A stretch of DNA of 64,000 bases, taken from positions 1 to 64,000 of the forward strand of contig JABCZJ010000006.1 in the NCBI GenBank assembly GCA_013289715.1, given 5' to 3'. This DNA is from Acidobacteriota bacterium. Lineage in GTDB: Bacteria; Acidobacteriota; Terriglobia; Acidiferrales; UBA7541. How positions within the stretch are numbered: position 1 is the stretch's first letter; each line of letters begins with the position of its first letter. The notes beneath the pieces were generated by a model, which saw only the letters and a program-made list of their open reading frames with translations, did no database searches and was not told where the DNA came from. Of the stretch, positions 5,484-14,878 are shown in pieces. A program made the translations under genes and the position numbers.

Positions 5484-7424
5484 ATGTTGAAAAGCATTCA
5501 GCAACGGGACCTGGAACGAAATCGCTGGGTCAAGGTCGGGATGAGCGTCCTGCTAGGGGTCATCTGCTTGAGCATGCTGACCTACCTGATCCCGGGGATG
5601 GGCAGCGCCGCGTTCACCAATAGTCCCGATGCCATCGCCACCGTAGGCGGGCAGAACATCACCGCCACAGACGTGCAACGTCAGCTAAACACAGCGCTCC
5701 ACGGCCAGTCGCTCCCGGACGTTTACAAAGCGATGTACGCGAAACAAGTTCTGGACCAGATGATCCTGAAACAAGCGCTCACGGTGGAAGCGCAGCGCCT
5801 CGGTATCCGCGTTACCGACCAGGAACTCTCGGATCGAATTAAGCAGATTCTCCCGGCTGCCTGGAACGGCGACACTTGGCTCAAAGACCGGTACACCACC
5901 GAGGTCCAGACTCGCACCGGCATGACCATTCCGGAATTTGAGGATTTTCTGCGCGACCAGATGCTGGAAGACAAGTTTCGGCAGCTGGTCACGGATGCAA
6001 TTACCGTTAGCCCCGCCGAAATACAGGCAGAATATCGCCGGCGCAACGAAAAGGTTCAGATCGAATACGTGCTCGTGAAGCCTGCTGAACTTGCGCCCAC
6101 GATCCAGCCGACAGATGCGGATTTGTCGGCCTACTACACCAAGCACGCGGGACTCTATCAGGTGCCGGAGAAGCGTTCCGCGCGTTATGCCCTGCTAGAC
6201 CTCGCGAAGTTGCGCGCCTCGACCACGGTCGGTGACGATGCGCTCCATGCCTACTACAATTCCCATATTGACGAGTACAAAGTCGAGAATCGCGTCCACG
6301 TCGAGCACATTTTGTTCAAGACGGTCGGCAAGACGGACGCCGAAATCGCGGAAATCCGTCAGAAGGCCGAAGACGTTCTGAAGAAGGCAAAAGGCGGCGC
6401 GAATTTTGAAGACCTCGCGAAGAAATTCTCCGAAGATGATGGCACGAAGCCCAAAGGCGGCGATCTGGGCTGGATCGTTGAAGGCCAGACGGTACCCGAA
6501 TTTCAGCAGGCTGCCTTCACCCTTCCCAAGGGGTCCATCTCGGACCTGGTGAAGACGCAGTACGGTTTTCACATCATCAAGGTTCTGGATCACGAACAGG
6601 CGCACACCAAATCGTTCGACGAAGTCCGCAGCACGATTGAGCCGACTGTGCTCGATGAAAAAGTCAGCGCCGCGGCGAACGACATCTCCGAGAAGATGGC
6701 TTCCGCCATTCGCCAGTCGAATCACCAGCCGCTCGACGATCTGGCGAAAAAGTTCAATCTAACCGTGGGCGAACTGCCTCTCGCCTCCGCCACAGATCCG
6801 CTCGGGGCCTTCGCGAATTCTCAAGACGTGCGCACTGCGCTATTTCAGCTTCGCCCCGGCGAATTAAGCCAGCCGATCCAGACTCCGCAGGGTTTCGCGA
6901 TTGTTACACCGAAAGACATTCAAGCCGCGCACCAAGGCACCTTCGCAGAATCTCGCAGCCGCGTTCTCGCCGACTATCAACAGGAGAAATCGCTCGAGCT
7001 TGCTAAATCCAAGGCCGAAGAGCTCGCTAAAATCGCAAAAGGCGGAGAACCCTTCGACAAAGCAGCTAAGTCCCTCAACCTGGACGTCAAGACCTCTGAA
7101 TCGCTGTCACGCACCGGATCCATTCCAGACGTTGGCTCCGGCCAACTACTCGATGCGGCTTTCACCATGCCTGTAGGTCAGGTGAGTGACGCGAGCAACG
7201 TAACCGGTAACTGGCTCGTCTATCGTGTCGCTGCTCACGAGCCCGTCAACGACGCTGCAGTGGTGTTGCAGGCCGACCAAATCCGCCAGCAGCTGCTCCT
7301 ATCCAAGCAGAAAGCAGCATTCGAAGCGTTCCGCGTTGCGCTCGAGGACCGACTCAAGAAGGAAGGGAAGCTGGTAATCAACGCCGACGCAATGAAGCGA
7401 TTGACCGGCTCGAGATCCTCTTAA
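5484..7424 (+). CDS. ppiD: PpiD/SurA-type periplasmic peptidyl-prolyl isomerase
   Basis: A 646-residue membrane-anchored folding factor for exported proteins. A short basic cytoplasmic tail is followed by one transmembrane helix (about 17-36, VKVGMSVLLGVICLSMLTYL), a SurA_N-like chaperone region (about 50-200), and a parvulin rotamase domain (about 265-365) recognisable from HVEHILFKTVGK, FSEDDGTKPKGGDLGW and YGFHIIKVLDH. A second, degenerate parvulin-like segment (about 430-500, LRPGELSQPIQTPQGFAIV) follows. Length and architecture fit PpiD. It has its own promoter and is monocistronic. The call to family is secure; exact orthology to E. coli PpiD is less so. Confidence 0.88.
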   Translation: MLKSIQQRDLERNRWVKVGMSVLLGVICLSMLTYLIPGMGSAAFTNSPDAIATVGGQNITATDVQRQLNTALHGQSLPDVYKAMYAKQVLDQMILKQALTVEAQRLGIRVTDQELSDRIKQILPAAWNGDTWLKDRYTTEVQTRTGMTIPEFEDFLRDQMLEDKFRQLVTDAITVSPAEIQAEYRRRNEKVQIEYVLVKPAELAPTIQPTDADLSAYYTKHAGLYQVPEKRSARYALLDLAKLRASTTVGDDALHAYYNSHIDEYKVENRVHVEHILFKTVGKTDAEIAEIRQKAEDVLKKAKGGANFEDLAKKFSEDDGTKPKGGDLGWIVEGQTVPEFQQAAFTLPKGSISDLVKTQYGFHIIKVLDHEQAHTKSFDEVRSTIEPTVLDEKVSAAANDISEKMASAIRQSNHQPLDDLAKKFNLTVGELPLASATDPLGAFANSQDVRTALFQLRPGELSQPIQTPQGFAIVTPKDIQAAHQGTFAESRSRVLADYQQEKSLELAKSKAEELAKIAKGGEPFDKAAKSLNLDVKTSESLSRTGSIPDVGSGQLLDAAFTMPVGQVSDASNVTGNWLVYRVAAHEPVNDAAVVLQADQIRQQLLLSKQKAAFEAFRVALEDRLKKEGKLVINADAMKRLTGSRSS

Positions 7425-7513
7425 CGCTCTGAAAATAAAGCAGTTAAATAATTACCACTCTCCTCTTGCTGTCCGTTATCCACTTCGCTAGACTATTTTG
7501 ATCCGCAGAGCCT

Positions 7514-7582
7514 GCCCCGTAGCCAGCGGGGTCCTCTTCCCTGAGATAGCTCGGGGATCTAGGGCAAATGCCTCCCAGCCCT
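7514..7582 (+). promoter_or_regulatory. Hairpin-rich leader upstream of an unknown gene
   Basis: Three successive hairpins lie in the 200-base gap before the gene at 7628. CCCCG (7515-7519) pairs with CGGGG (7527-7531). TCCCTGAG (7538-7545) pairs with CTCGGGGA (7550-7557) around an ATAG loop, with one G-T pair. AGGGC (7561-7565) pairs with GCCCT (7578-7582), or alternatively GGC with GCC inside it. It does not match the c-di-GMP or other riboswitch consensus I could test by eye. A cis-acting RNA is a guess. Confidence 0.35.
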
Positions 7583-7627
7583 ATGTCGCTTGGTGTTCAA
7601 CAGACAGACTTTCTAAGGAGCGATGCT

Positions 7628-8182
7628 ATGGCGCTGAAGAATTCCAGGACAGGCAGGCTTGCAGCGGGTGTTTCGGGAGCAAAGCGAGGCCGTATCCGGA
7701 CAGGTTCAGCCGAGTCCCCCGGTAACGGGAAGTTGAGGAGCATGATGTCCACCAAGAATGGTACGTCTGGAAATCTGTATCACTGTGCCATGGAGAAAAA
7801 TCAGAACGGCAAGTACAACATCCGCATCCGTGTGCAATTCGAACGAGGCGGCTGGGACCTGTCGGTCTATTTTCTCGCATCATCCTTTAACGCCGCGATG
7901 AAAAAGCTTGAGGAATCCCTACAACTCCTCCAGAAAAGTGAAGAGCGCTTGCGTTTCTGGGGTGTGGAACGCACTGACGATCCAAACCTGGCCGGGGACC
8001 TGTTGCAGGAATCCGGCCTGTGGCTCGATCGTCGTCGCGAATTCCCGCGCAAAGTTGCGGAAATGAACGTGGCAAGCGCGCGACCCGTTCCCGCTTCGCT
8101 ACTCGCTCCGGTCCGGCGCGTTCTCGCCGATTCGGTCTCCCAGGAGCGCGAACGGGCATATTCGGCTGCCGCAGGCGACTAA
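7628..8182 (+). CDS. Conserved-looking hypothetical protein, 184 aa
   Basis: The ATG at 7628 is chosen because AAGGAG sits seven bases upstream; a second candidate is the ATG pair at 7743/7746, also behind GAGGAG, which would remove a basic Ser/Gly-rich head. The core (about residues 55-125) reads GNLYHCAMEKNQNGKYNIRI, then a helix rich in Lys, Leu and Glu (AAMKKLEESLQLLQKSEERL). No signal peptide, membrane helix or family is recognised. It stands alone between the foldase gene and a convergent minus-strand gene. Confidence 0.6.
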   Translation: MALKNSRTGRLAAGVSGAKRGRIRTGSAESPGNGKLRSMMSTKNGTSGNLYHCAMEKNQNGKYNIRIRVQFERGGWDLSVYFLASSFNAAMKKLEESLQLLQKSEERLRFWGVERTDDPNLAGDLLQESGLWLDRRREFPRKVAEMNVASARPVPASLLAPVRRVLADSVSQERERAYSAAAGD

Positions 8183-8219
8183 GAGCGCAAAAAGTCTCGC
8201 CAGGGTGGTGCTGGAAAGT

Positions 8220-8495
8220 CTATTTTTCGCGGACCAGGACTTCGCCCTGCGCCAAAACCACGTCATTAAGCGATAGCCGGTACTTATAAGAGCCTGGATT
8301 TAGCCCCGGGCGTATCGGCCCACTGACCAGCCGCACCCCAGGGGGCGCCTGGAACACGTTGGACGAGAACGGGCAACGCTGCGAGTCAAACTCAATCTTG
8401 ATGTTCCCCGCGTTCGAAATCCATTCGGCCTGATCGCCTGGATCGAGCACTACCACTTCCGGCAAAACACCCACTAGAACGCGCTTCTCCGTCAA
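8220..8495 (-). CDS. Small beta-sandwich protein, cupredoxin-like
   Basis: A 91-residue protein made mostly of beta strands (PEVVVLDPGDQAEWISNAGN, LNPGSYKYRLSLNDVVLAQG), resembling the cupredoxin-like folds common in Acidobacteria. It has one Cys and no His, so it lacks the copper ligands of a true cupredoxin. The TTG start is supported by GAGGA about five bases upstream. It follows the transketolase gene after 189 bases on the same strand, so co-transcription is possible. Function unknown. Confidence 0.55.
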   Translation of the reverse strand: MTEKRVLVGVLPEVVVLDPGDQAEWISNAGNIKIEFDSQRCPFSSNVFQAPPGVRLVSGPIRPGLNPGSYKYRLSLNDVVLAQGEVLVREK

Positions 8496-8684
8496 TTTGT
8501 CCTCGATTCAGTTTCTCGTGGAACACCAATGCATTCACAAATCGGAAAGGAGCGACCAAAATCACCGTGACTGGCTTGTCGATAGGCGTGGAAGCCACCC
8601 ACTCCCGGGAGTCCGCACCAGGATGCAGACGCCCACCAGGGGATTGCCCGCGCATCCCTCAGCACATGCGGCACGCAATCGTGT

Positions 8685-10556
8685 TTACATCAGGCCCTTT
8701 ACAGCTTCGACGATATCCCGCGCCGAAATTCCAAACGCATCCACGAGCTCGTCCGGCTTACCCGAATGAGGCATGTCATTCACGGCTACCAACTTGAACT
8801 TCGCAGGGGGCGCACCCGCCGCGGCCAAAGCGTGCAATACAGCTTCGCCCAAACCGCCTTCTGGCCAGTGATCCTCGGCAGTCACAAGGCGTCCGCCGCT
8901 AGCGGCGACCTCGGCAGCCAGCGCCTTGCCATCCAAGGGCTTCACGCAGTAGAGATCAATCACGCGAGCTGCAATTCCCGCCGCTTTCAACTGATCCGCC
9001 GCCTTCAGCGCTTCGTGCAGCGTCACACCGGCTCCGATCAGCGTCACCTTATCGTCCGCGCTCTTCTTGAGCACCTTGAAACCAGGAACAGGGAACTTCT
9101 CGTCTTTCGAGTACAGAATGGGCATCTTCGGCCGCGAAGTCCGCAGGTAGTTGATCCCCGGCCGTCGCGCCATGGTCTCCGTGATCCGCTCGGTTGAAAC
9201 AGCGTCGCTGGGATAAAAAACAGCCGAACCGTGAATCGCGCGGAACATCGCGATATCTTCCAGCGCCATCTGCGAAGGCCCATCTTCGCCGATGGATACT
9301 CCGCAATGCGAACCGCACAAATTGATGTTCGCCCGACTGATCGCCGCCATGCGCACGTTGTCATAGGCGCGCGAAAGGAAGCAGGCAAACGTGTCGGCAA
9401 AGGGAACCTTGCCGCGCGCCTGCAGTCCCACCGCAACGCTCACCAGATTCTGCTCTGCGATGTAGCCTTGCCAGAAATGGTCAGGGTAGGCGTCGCCAAA
9501 TGTTTCCGAAAACGTCGAGTTCTTCACGTCGCCCGATATGGCCACCACATGCGGGTTCGCAGCGCCTAGCCGCTTCAACGCAAAGCCGTACGCCTCGCGC
9601 GTGGCCACCTTGGCATCTGCCGCATAATCCGGTGGCGGGGGCTCGGGGAAATCCGGCGGCGTCGGCAGAGGAGTGCGCTCGTACGATTTTCCCGGGTCGG
9701 GCGGAACCGTCGGTCCACCGCCCAATTCCTGAATCGCCGCCGCAAGCTGTTCCTTCGAGAACGGCTTTCCGTGCCAATGCTCTTTGTCGGCTACCTGGCT
9801 GAAGCCGTGGCCCTTGATCGTCCGCGCTACAATCGCCTGCGGCTTGCCCTTGACTGTCTTTGCGCGATCGAGCGCCGCCAGTATGGCTGCCACATCGTGT
9901 CCGTCAATTACTTGGGTATCGAAACCTTCCGACTCGAACTTCAGCCGGTAGCGCTCCATGTCGTGCTGGTACATGGTAGGTTCACTCTGGCCCAGCCGGT
10001 TGATATCCGCGATCACGGTCAAATTGTCGAGCTTATAGTGCGCCGCGAACGCTGCCGCTTCCCAGACCTGCCCTTCGGCCAATTCGCCGTCGCCCGTTAG
10101 CACATAGACGCGCGTCGGACTCTTATCCATCCGCGCACCGATCGCAAGGCCCGCGCCCACCGAGAGGCCTTGGCCGAGCGATCCCGTGGCGGCGTCCACA
10201 CCATGAATCTTGGGCGTTGGGTGTCCTTCGAGCTCGCTAGAGAACTCCCGCAGCGTCATCAGGCGCGAGACCGGGAAAACTCCCGCTTCCGCCAGCGCGG
10301 CATAGAGCACCGGCGCGGCGTGACCCTTGGATAGCACGAAGCGATCGGCGTCATTTGAGTTCGCATTTTTCGGATCGAACTTCATCGCATGGAAAAATAC
10401 GCCCGCGACCAGCTGGGCAGCGGACATACACGAAGTCGGGTGTCCCGAGCCTGCAGCCGTCGTAGCCATCATTGAATAAATGCTCAGCAGCTTCGCTTTT
10501 TCCTTTACTGCACTTACCGTGGCGGCGGAGGGTACTGCGGCAGAAGGTGCGCTCAT
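8685..10556 (-). CDS. tkt: Transketolase
   Basis: A 623-residue thiamine diphosphate enzyme that moves two-carbon units between sugar phosphates in the pentose phosphate pathway. The N-terminal domain has SGHPTSCMSAAQ (37-48), SKGHAAPVLYAALA, and the cofactor motif GDGELAEGQVWE (155-166). The middle domain has SGDVKNSTFSETF, the catalytic-region EQNLVSVAVGLQARG and GEDGPSQMALEDIA. The C-terminal domain follows GAGVTLHEAL. The length is nearer the shorter animal-like transketolases than the 660-residue E. coli type, with a proline-rich linker (PPDFPEPPPPDY) between domains. AAAGGAG precedes the ATG. It is divergent from the molybdenum hydroxylase genes. Confidence 0.95.
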   Translation of the reverse strand: MSAPSAAVPSAATVSAVKEKAKLLSIYSMMATTAAGSGHPTSCMSAAQLVAGVFFHAMKFDPKNANSNDADRFVLSKGHAAPVLYAALAEAGVFPVSRLMTLREFSSELEGHPTPKIHGVDAATGSLGQGLSVGAGLAIGARMDKSPTRVYVLTGDGELAEGQVWEAAAFAAHYKLDNLTVIADINRLGQSEPTMYQHDMERYRLKFESEGFDTQVIDGHDVAAILAALDRAKTVKGKPQAIVARTIKGHGFSQVADKEHWHGKPFSKEQLAAAIQELGGGPTVPPDPGKSYERTPLPTPPDFPEPPPPDYAADAKVATREAYGFALKRLGAANPHVVAISGDVKNSTFSETFGDAYPDHFWQGYIAEQNLVSVAVGLQARGKVPFADTFACFLSRAYDNVRMAAISRANINLCGSHCGVSIGEDGPSQMALEDIAMFRAIHGSAVFYPSDAVSTERITETMARRPGINYLRTSRPKMPILYSKDEKFPVPGFKVLKKSADDKVTLIGAGVTLHEALKAADQLKAAGIAARVIDLYCVKPLDGKALAAEVAASGGRLVTAEDHWPEGGLGEAVLHALAAAGAPPAKFKLVAVNDMPHSGKPDELVDAFGISARDIVEAVKGLM

Positions 10557-10728
10557 AACAGCTCCTTTAAGATTGCATTGATCCAGCTGATTTTACCCTT
10601 TTCGGCTGTTTCTGGTGAAACTGTAATTTTTGATGCCCGGGCTCGCTCCATCGCCGCACACGATTTGCATTTCGCTCGGACTAAACGTAGAGTTTCGTTT
10701 CACGTCACGCACGCCGGGGAAAAACCGC

Positions 10729-11244
10729 ATGGATGCGATCTCGCTCACCGTAAATGGTCAAAAACATTCCGTCGAGGTTTCGCCGGATACGCCGTTGCTT
10801 TGGGTCCTGCGCGATACGCTAGGACTCACCGGCACAAAATTTGGCTGCGGCCAGTCGCTGTGCGGGGCTTGTACGGTCCACGTAGATGGGGAGGCCACGC
10901 GCTCCTGCACTGCGCGCATCGCAACGGTCGCTGGGCGCAGCATCACCACTATCGAAGGGCTTTCCTCCGACGGCCGACATCCCGTGCAGCAGGCATGGCT
11001 CTCGGACCAAGTCCCGCAATGCGGCTACTGCCAGGCCGGCATGATCATGACCACCGCCGCGCTCCTCGCGAAAAATTCCGCGCCCACCGACTCGGATATT
11101 GATGAAGCCCTCGGGGGCCACATCTGCCGCTGCGGCACCTACCTGCGCATCCGTCGTGCCGTGCATCAGGCCGCCGCAAAGCATTCCGCTTCGGAGGCCA
11201 CCGCACCCCTGCCGGCCCCAGCAGGAGCAGGAGGCGCCCGGTGA
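10729..11244 (+). CDS. 2Fe-2S subunit of a molybdenum hydroxylase (IorA-like)
   Basis: A 171-residue electron-transfer subunit of the xanthine dehydrogenase/isoquinoline 1-oxidoreductase family. The plant-type 2Fe-2S cluster is bound by [16 protein letters not shown] (about 39-54) plus a fourth Cys near residue 63. The second cluster is bound by QCGYCQAGM (about 100) and CRCGTY (about 138). The ATG at 10729 gives the standard N terminus ([20 protein letters not shown]); the upstream extension is unconvincing. Its TGA overlaps the GTG of the next gene. No FAD subunit gene is nearby, as in two-subunit isoquinoline-oxidoreductase-type enzymes. Confidence 0.9.
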   Translation: MDAISLTVNGQKHSVEVSPDTPLLWVLRDTLGLTGTKFGCGQSLCGACTVHVDGEATRSCTARIATVAGRSITTIEGLSSDGRHPVQQAWLSDQVPQCGYCQAGMIMTTAALLAKNSAPTDSDIDEALGGHICRCGTYLRIRRAVHQAAAKHSASEATAPLPAPAGAGGAR

Positions 11245-13502
11245 AGACGCTGCGCACCGCAACAAACACTTCGCGCCGCGAATTTCTGAAATCCACCGCC
11301 GCTGGCAGCGCTGGCCTGCTGCTCGCGTTCTATCTACCCGCGAGCGCTTCGACACCCGGAGCACCGGAACAAGACTTCAAACCAAATGCGTACATCGCGA
11401 TCGATTCCCACGGCGACATTCGCCTGGTCGTGACTCGCTCGGAGATGGGCCAGGGCGTGCGCACGGCGCTCGCCATGATCCTCGCCGAAGAACTCGGCGC
11501 GGATTGGTCGCGCGTAAAAATCGAACAGGGCGATTGCGATCCACAATACGGCGACATGACCACCGGCGGCAGCATGAGTATCCGCAGCACCTGGGACCCG
11601 TTGCGCAAGGCCGGTGCTTCCGCGCGCGATATGCTGCTCACGGCTGCGGCCCAGACTTGGGGCGTAACGAGGGAGGAATGTAGCCCGACCGGCGACAGTG
11701 TGATTGAACACAAAAAAACTGGGCGAAAACTAACTTATGGCCAGCTGGCAGTCAAAGCTGCCTCGGTTCCGGTGCCGAAAGACGTCCCCCTGAAAGATCC
11801 CAAGGATTACCGCATCGTCGGCACCAAGCGCGCCCGCGTGGACGGCCAGCACATCGTCATCGGCGAAGCACACTACGGCATCGACACAAAAGTTCCCGGC
11901 ATGCTCTTCGCCGTCGTCGCGCGCCCTCCGGTTTTCGGCGGCAAAGTGAAAAAATTCGACGCCACTCGCGCGCTGGCTGTCCCAGGCGTCAGAAACGTCT
12001 TCGAAGTGCCTGCCGTAGAAATGCCGCCGCTTTTTGGCGAAGAGCGCAAGCCCGATTCCGGCCACGAGCATTATCTGTGGGGCGGCGTAGCTGTCGTGGC
12101 CGATTCCACCTGGCAAGCCATCGCCGGCCGTCGCGCACTCACCATTGACTGGGACAACGGTCCCGGCGCGGAAGAATCCACCGAAAAACAACGCGCCACG
12201 TTGACCGAACTGCTGAAAACAGACGGCAAGGAACTGAAAAAAATCGGCGACCCTGATGCGACTATTTCATCCGCCGCGAAAACAATCGAAGCCGATTACG
12301 AAACTCCGTTTCTCGCGCACATGACCATGGAGCCGGTGAACTCGACCGCCTCCGTCCACGACGGTAAATGTGAAGTCTGGGCCCCCACGCAAAATCCAAA
12401 CGGTATGGCGACCGCGTTAGCCGGCGTGCTGAATCTGCCGCAATCGGCTCTCACCATTCACATCACTCTAATCGGCGGCGGATTTGGCCGTCGCCTCTGC
12501 ATTGATTACGGAGTCGAAGCAGCCCTGATCTCGCGCTCGGCAGCCGCTCCCGTGAAAGTTATCTGGACTCGCGATGATGACATTCGCCACGATTACTATC
12601 GCCCTATCTCGCACCATCGCCTGCGCGCGGGCCTCGATGCGCGGGGTCAAGTCACCAGCTGGCTGCACCACATCGCCGCTCCCTCTACCGACAGCACCTT
12701 CCTCGGCGGCGAAGTTCCCGATACCGGCGGCACCGAAATTGCCGGCACCGGGCTTCCTAGCGGCACAGTCCCGAACTATCTGCTGCAGCAAAGTTTTCTG
12801 CACACCGCCGTTCCGCGCGGCTACTGGCGCGCCGTGGATACGAATTGGAATCATTTCGCAGTGCAATGCTTCATTGACGAAATTGCCGCAGCCACGAGCA
12901 AGGATCCGCTCGCACTGCGGCGGGAGTTGATCGCGACCAAAGAAAAACCCGCCGGCGGCGGTGATAACGAAGGTGAAACTCCGGTAAACGTTGATCGGCT
13001 GCTCGGCGTACTGAATCTCGTCGCGGAAAAATCAGATTGGGGCAAGCCGCTAGCGGCAGGGCGCGGCCGCGGCATCGCCGGACTCTACGGTTTCGGCAGC
13101 TACGTCGCCCACGTCGCGGAAGTAACAGTCGCAAAAGATGGCACATTGCGCGTGGACCGCGTCGTCGTCGCGGTGGACTGCGGCCAGGTCATCAATCCGG
13201 ATCTGGTAGCCGCGCAAATCGAAGGCGGCGTGGTCTTCGGCCTCACCTCCGCGCTCTACGACGAAATCACCATTCAGAACGGCCAGGTGCAGCAAACCAA
13301 TTTCGATAATTATCCGATGCTGCGCATCGCTGACATGCCCAAGGTCGAAGTCCACCTCGTACCCAGCCACGAACCACCCGGAGGAATTGGCGAGCCCGGC
13401 GTGCCTTCGACCGCCCCGGCGGTCGCGAATGCAATTTTCGCCGCCACGGGCAAGCGCCTGCGGCGGCTCCCGTTCCAAACGCAGGAACTCGCAAAGTCTT
13501 AG
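11241..13502 (+). CDS. Molybdopterin-binding subunit of a molybdenum hydroxylase (IorB-like)
   Basis: A 753-residue catalytic subunit that would hydroxylate an aldehyde or N-heterocycle. A twin-arginine signal ([20 protein letters not shown], about 11-30) indicates export of the folded complex to the periplasm; the 2Fe-2S partner has no signal and would be carried along. Family features include [18 protein letters not shown] near 68-85, the GGGFGRR segment (about 412-418), and [15 protein letters not shown] near the C terminus with the catalytic-type Glu. The GTG start overlaps the partner gene by four bases (GTGA). The substrate cannot be told from sequence. Confidence 0.9.
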   Translation: MKTLRTATNTSRREFLKSTAAGSAGLLLAFYLPASASTPGAPEQDFKPNAYIAIDSHGDIRLVVTRSEMGQGVRTALAMILAEELGADWSRVKIEQGDCDPQYGDMTTGGSMSIRSTWDPLRKAGASARDMLLTAAAQTWGVTREECSPTGDSVIEHKKTGRKLTYGQLAVKAASVPVPKDVPLKDPKDYRIVGTKRARVDGQHIVIGEAHYGIDTKVPGMLFAVVARPPVFGGKVKKFDATRALAVPGVRNVFEVPAVEMPPLFGEERKPDSGHEHYLWGGVAVVADSTWQAIAGRRALTIDWDNGPGAEESTEKQRATLTELLKTDGKELKKIGDPDATISSAAKTIEADYETPFLAHMTMEPVNSTASVHDGKCEVWAPTQNPNGMATALAGVLNLPQSALTIHITLIGGGFGRRLCIDYGVEAALISRSAAAPVKVIWTRDDDIRHDYYRPISHHRLRAGLDARGQVTSWLHHIAAPSTDSTFLGGEVPDTGGTEIAGTGLPSGTVPNYLLQQSFLHTAVPRGYWRAVDTNWNHFAVQCFIDEIAAATSKDPLALRRELIATKEKPAGGGDNEGETPVNVDRLLGVLNLVAEKSDWGKPLAAGRGRGIAGLYGFGSYVAHVAEVTVAKDGTLRVDRVVVAVDCGQVINPDLVAAQIEGGVVFGLTSALYDEITIQNGQVQQTNFDNYPMLRIADMPKVEVHLVPSHEPPGGIGEPGVPSTAPAVANAIFAATGKRLRRLPFQTQELAKS

Positions 13503-13516
13503 CTTCGGTTCTCGAA

Positions 13517-13534
13517 TCCCGGTTGGCGCCGGGA
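13517..13534. terminator. GC-rich hairpin between convergent genes
   Basis: TCCCGG (13517-13522) pairs with CCGGGA (13529-13534) around a six-base loop. It lies between the ends of the molybdenum hydroxylase and MFS genes. There is no T-run on either strand, so it is at best a weak bidirectional terminator. Confidence 0.25.
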
Positions 13535-13569
13535 GTACCGCGATCGAGGAAGCGCCCGCGTAGCTCTCG

Positions 13570-14829
13570 CTAACTCGTGTCCGAAAGGTCTGCGCCCTTC
13601 GCCTCCCGCCCGCTGATCGTCACGATCACGACCAGCACAGCGACGAGCAGCGCTGTCCACGCCAACACCGGCGCATAATTGCCGCCAAAATAATGTTCCG
13701 CGAACTTGGCCTGAATCACAGAATTTCGCGAAGCGAGCAGATTGCCCACCTGATACGCAAGCCCGGGAAACGTCCCGCGCACTGCCGGCGGCGAGAGTTC
13801 ATTCAAGTGCGCCGGAATCACTCCCCATGCGCCCTGCACCATGAACTGCATCAAAAAGCTTCCGCACGCGAGCATCGTAGCGCTGTGAGCGAAGACCCAC
13901 AGCGGGATCATCGGAATCGTCAACACCGCAGCGATCACGATGGCCTTCCGCCGGCCGACTCGCTCGGACCAGGAGCCAAAGCAGATCCCGCCCAGCAACG
14001 CGCCGAAGTTGTACACAATCGCGACCAGTGCCACCGTCTTCGGCGAAAAGTCCCGGTTCTTCTGCAGAAATGTGGGATACAGGTCTTGTGTCCCGTGACT
14101 GTAAACATTGAATGCGAACATCAGTACCGTCAGAAAAACGAAAGTGCCCAGATACTTCGCGATGTCTTTCCCCAAGCTTCGCCGCAGCCCGACCGCGCTT
14201 CCGCGGCCTTGCCGCCAAGCCGGCGATTCCTCCACTTTCGTGCGAATGTAAATCACCACAAACGCCGGCAGCGCGCCGATCACAAACATCCCACGCCAAC
14301 CGATGAAATGAAACAGGGTGCCGTACACCAACCCCGCCAGCAGGTAGCCCACGACATAACCTTCCTGCAGCAGCCCGGAGAAAAATCCGCGATTTTCTTT
14401 GGGCAGGGTCTCAAACGCCAGTGCGGCGCCAACGCCCCACTCGCCGCCCATCGCAATTCCAAACAGCGCCCGCATGATCAGAAAAACGTGCAGCGAAGGA
14501 GCGAACGCGGAAGCGAGCTCGAACACCGAATAGGCGACGATATCGATCATCAGCGCCGGACGCCGGCCATAACGATCGGCAATCATGCCGAAGAGAAACG
14601 CGCCTATCGGGCGCATCGCCAGCGTCAGGAAAATAGCCTCTGCGATTGCAGAAACCTGTGCGTGAAATTCCGTGGCAATCGCGCTGACGCAAAAAACCAG
14701 AATGAAGAAATCGAAAGCATCCAGCGACCACCCTAGAAAACAGGCGATGAACGTATTGCGCTGGACCGAAGTAAGGCGCCGAAAATGTGCGAGAGGGTCG
14801 ATCGTCCACTCCGCGAAAAACCGCTTCAG
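13570..14829 (-). CDS. MFS transporter, start codon not canonical
   Basis: A major facilitator transporter of the sugar/organic acid permease type, about 12 helices. The motif between helices 2 and 3 is GMIADRYGRRPALM, repeated as WSERVGRRKAI in the second half. The first ATG in frame, at 14616, would remove helix 1. The upstream frame, open back to about 14865, encodes SVQRNTFIACFLGWSLDAFD and the rest of helix 1, as in relatives, but has no ATG, GTG or TTG. The coordinates use a CTG at 14829 (419 residues) as the least bad choice. The gene follows folP by about 50 bases, so translation may be coupled to it. The substrate is unknown. Confidence 0.8.
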   Translation of the reverse strand: MKRFFAEWTIDPLAHFRRLTSVQRNTFIACFLGWSLDAFDFFILVFCVSAIATEFHAQVSAIAEAIFLTLAMRPIGAFLFGMIADRYGRRPALMIDIVAYSVFELASAFAPSLHVFLIMRALFGIAMGGEWGVGAALAFETLPKENRGFFSGLLQEGYVVGYLLAGLVYGTLFHFIGWRGMFVIGALPAFVVIYIRTKVEESPAWRQGRGSAVGLRRSLGKDIAKYLGTFVFLTVLMFAFNVYSHGTQDLYPTFLQKNRDFSPKTVALVAIVYNFGALLGGICFGSWSERVGRRKAIVIAAVLTIPMIPLWVFAHSATMLACGSFLMQFMVQGAWGVIPAHLNELSPPAVRGTFPGLAYQVGNLLASRNSVIQAKFAEHYFGGNYAPVLAWTALLVAVLVVIVTISGREAKGADLSDTS

Positions 14830-14878
14830 GCGCCTATCGCTGCCGCACGCAATCTTGCTGCGGCGAAATCAGCAGCCT

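Noticed and set aside
7514..7582. c-di-GMP (GEMM) riboswitch
   Set aside because: The conserved GGGACGCAAAGCC-like core and the expected tetraloop/receptor were not found; only generic stems are visible.
14411..14809. Minus-strand ORF of 132 codons overlapping the MFS transporter start
   Set aside because: It is in a different frame from the conserved transporter helix 1 sequence and is Arg/Ser-rich in the way antisense or shifted frames of GC-rich genes are.
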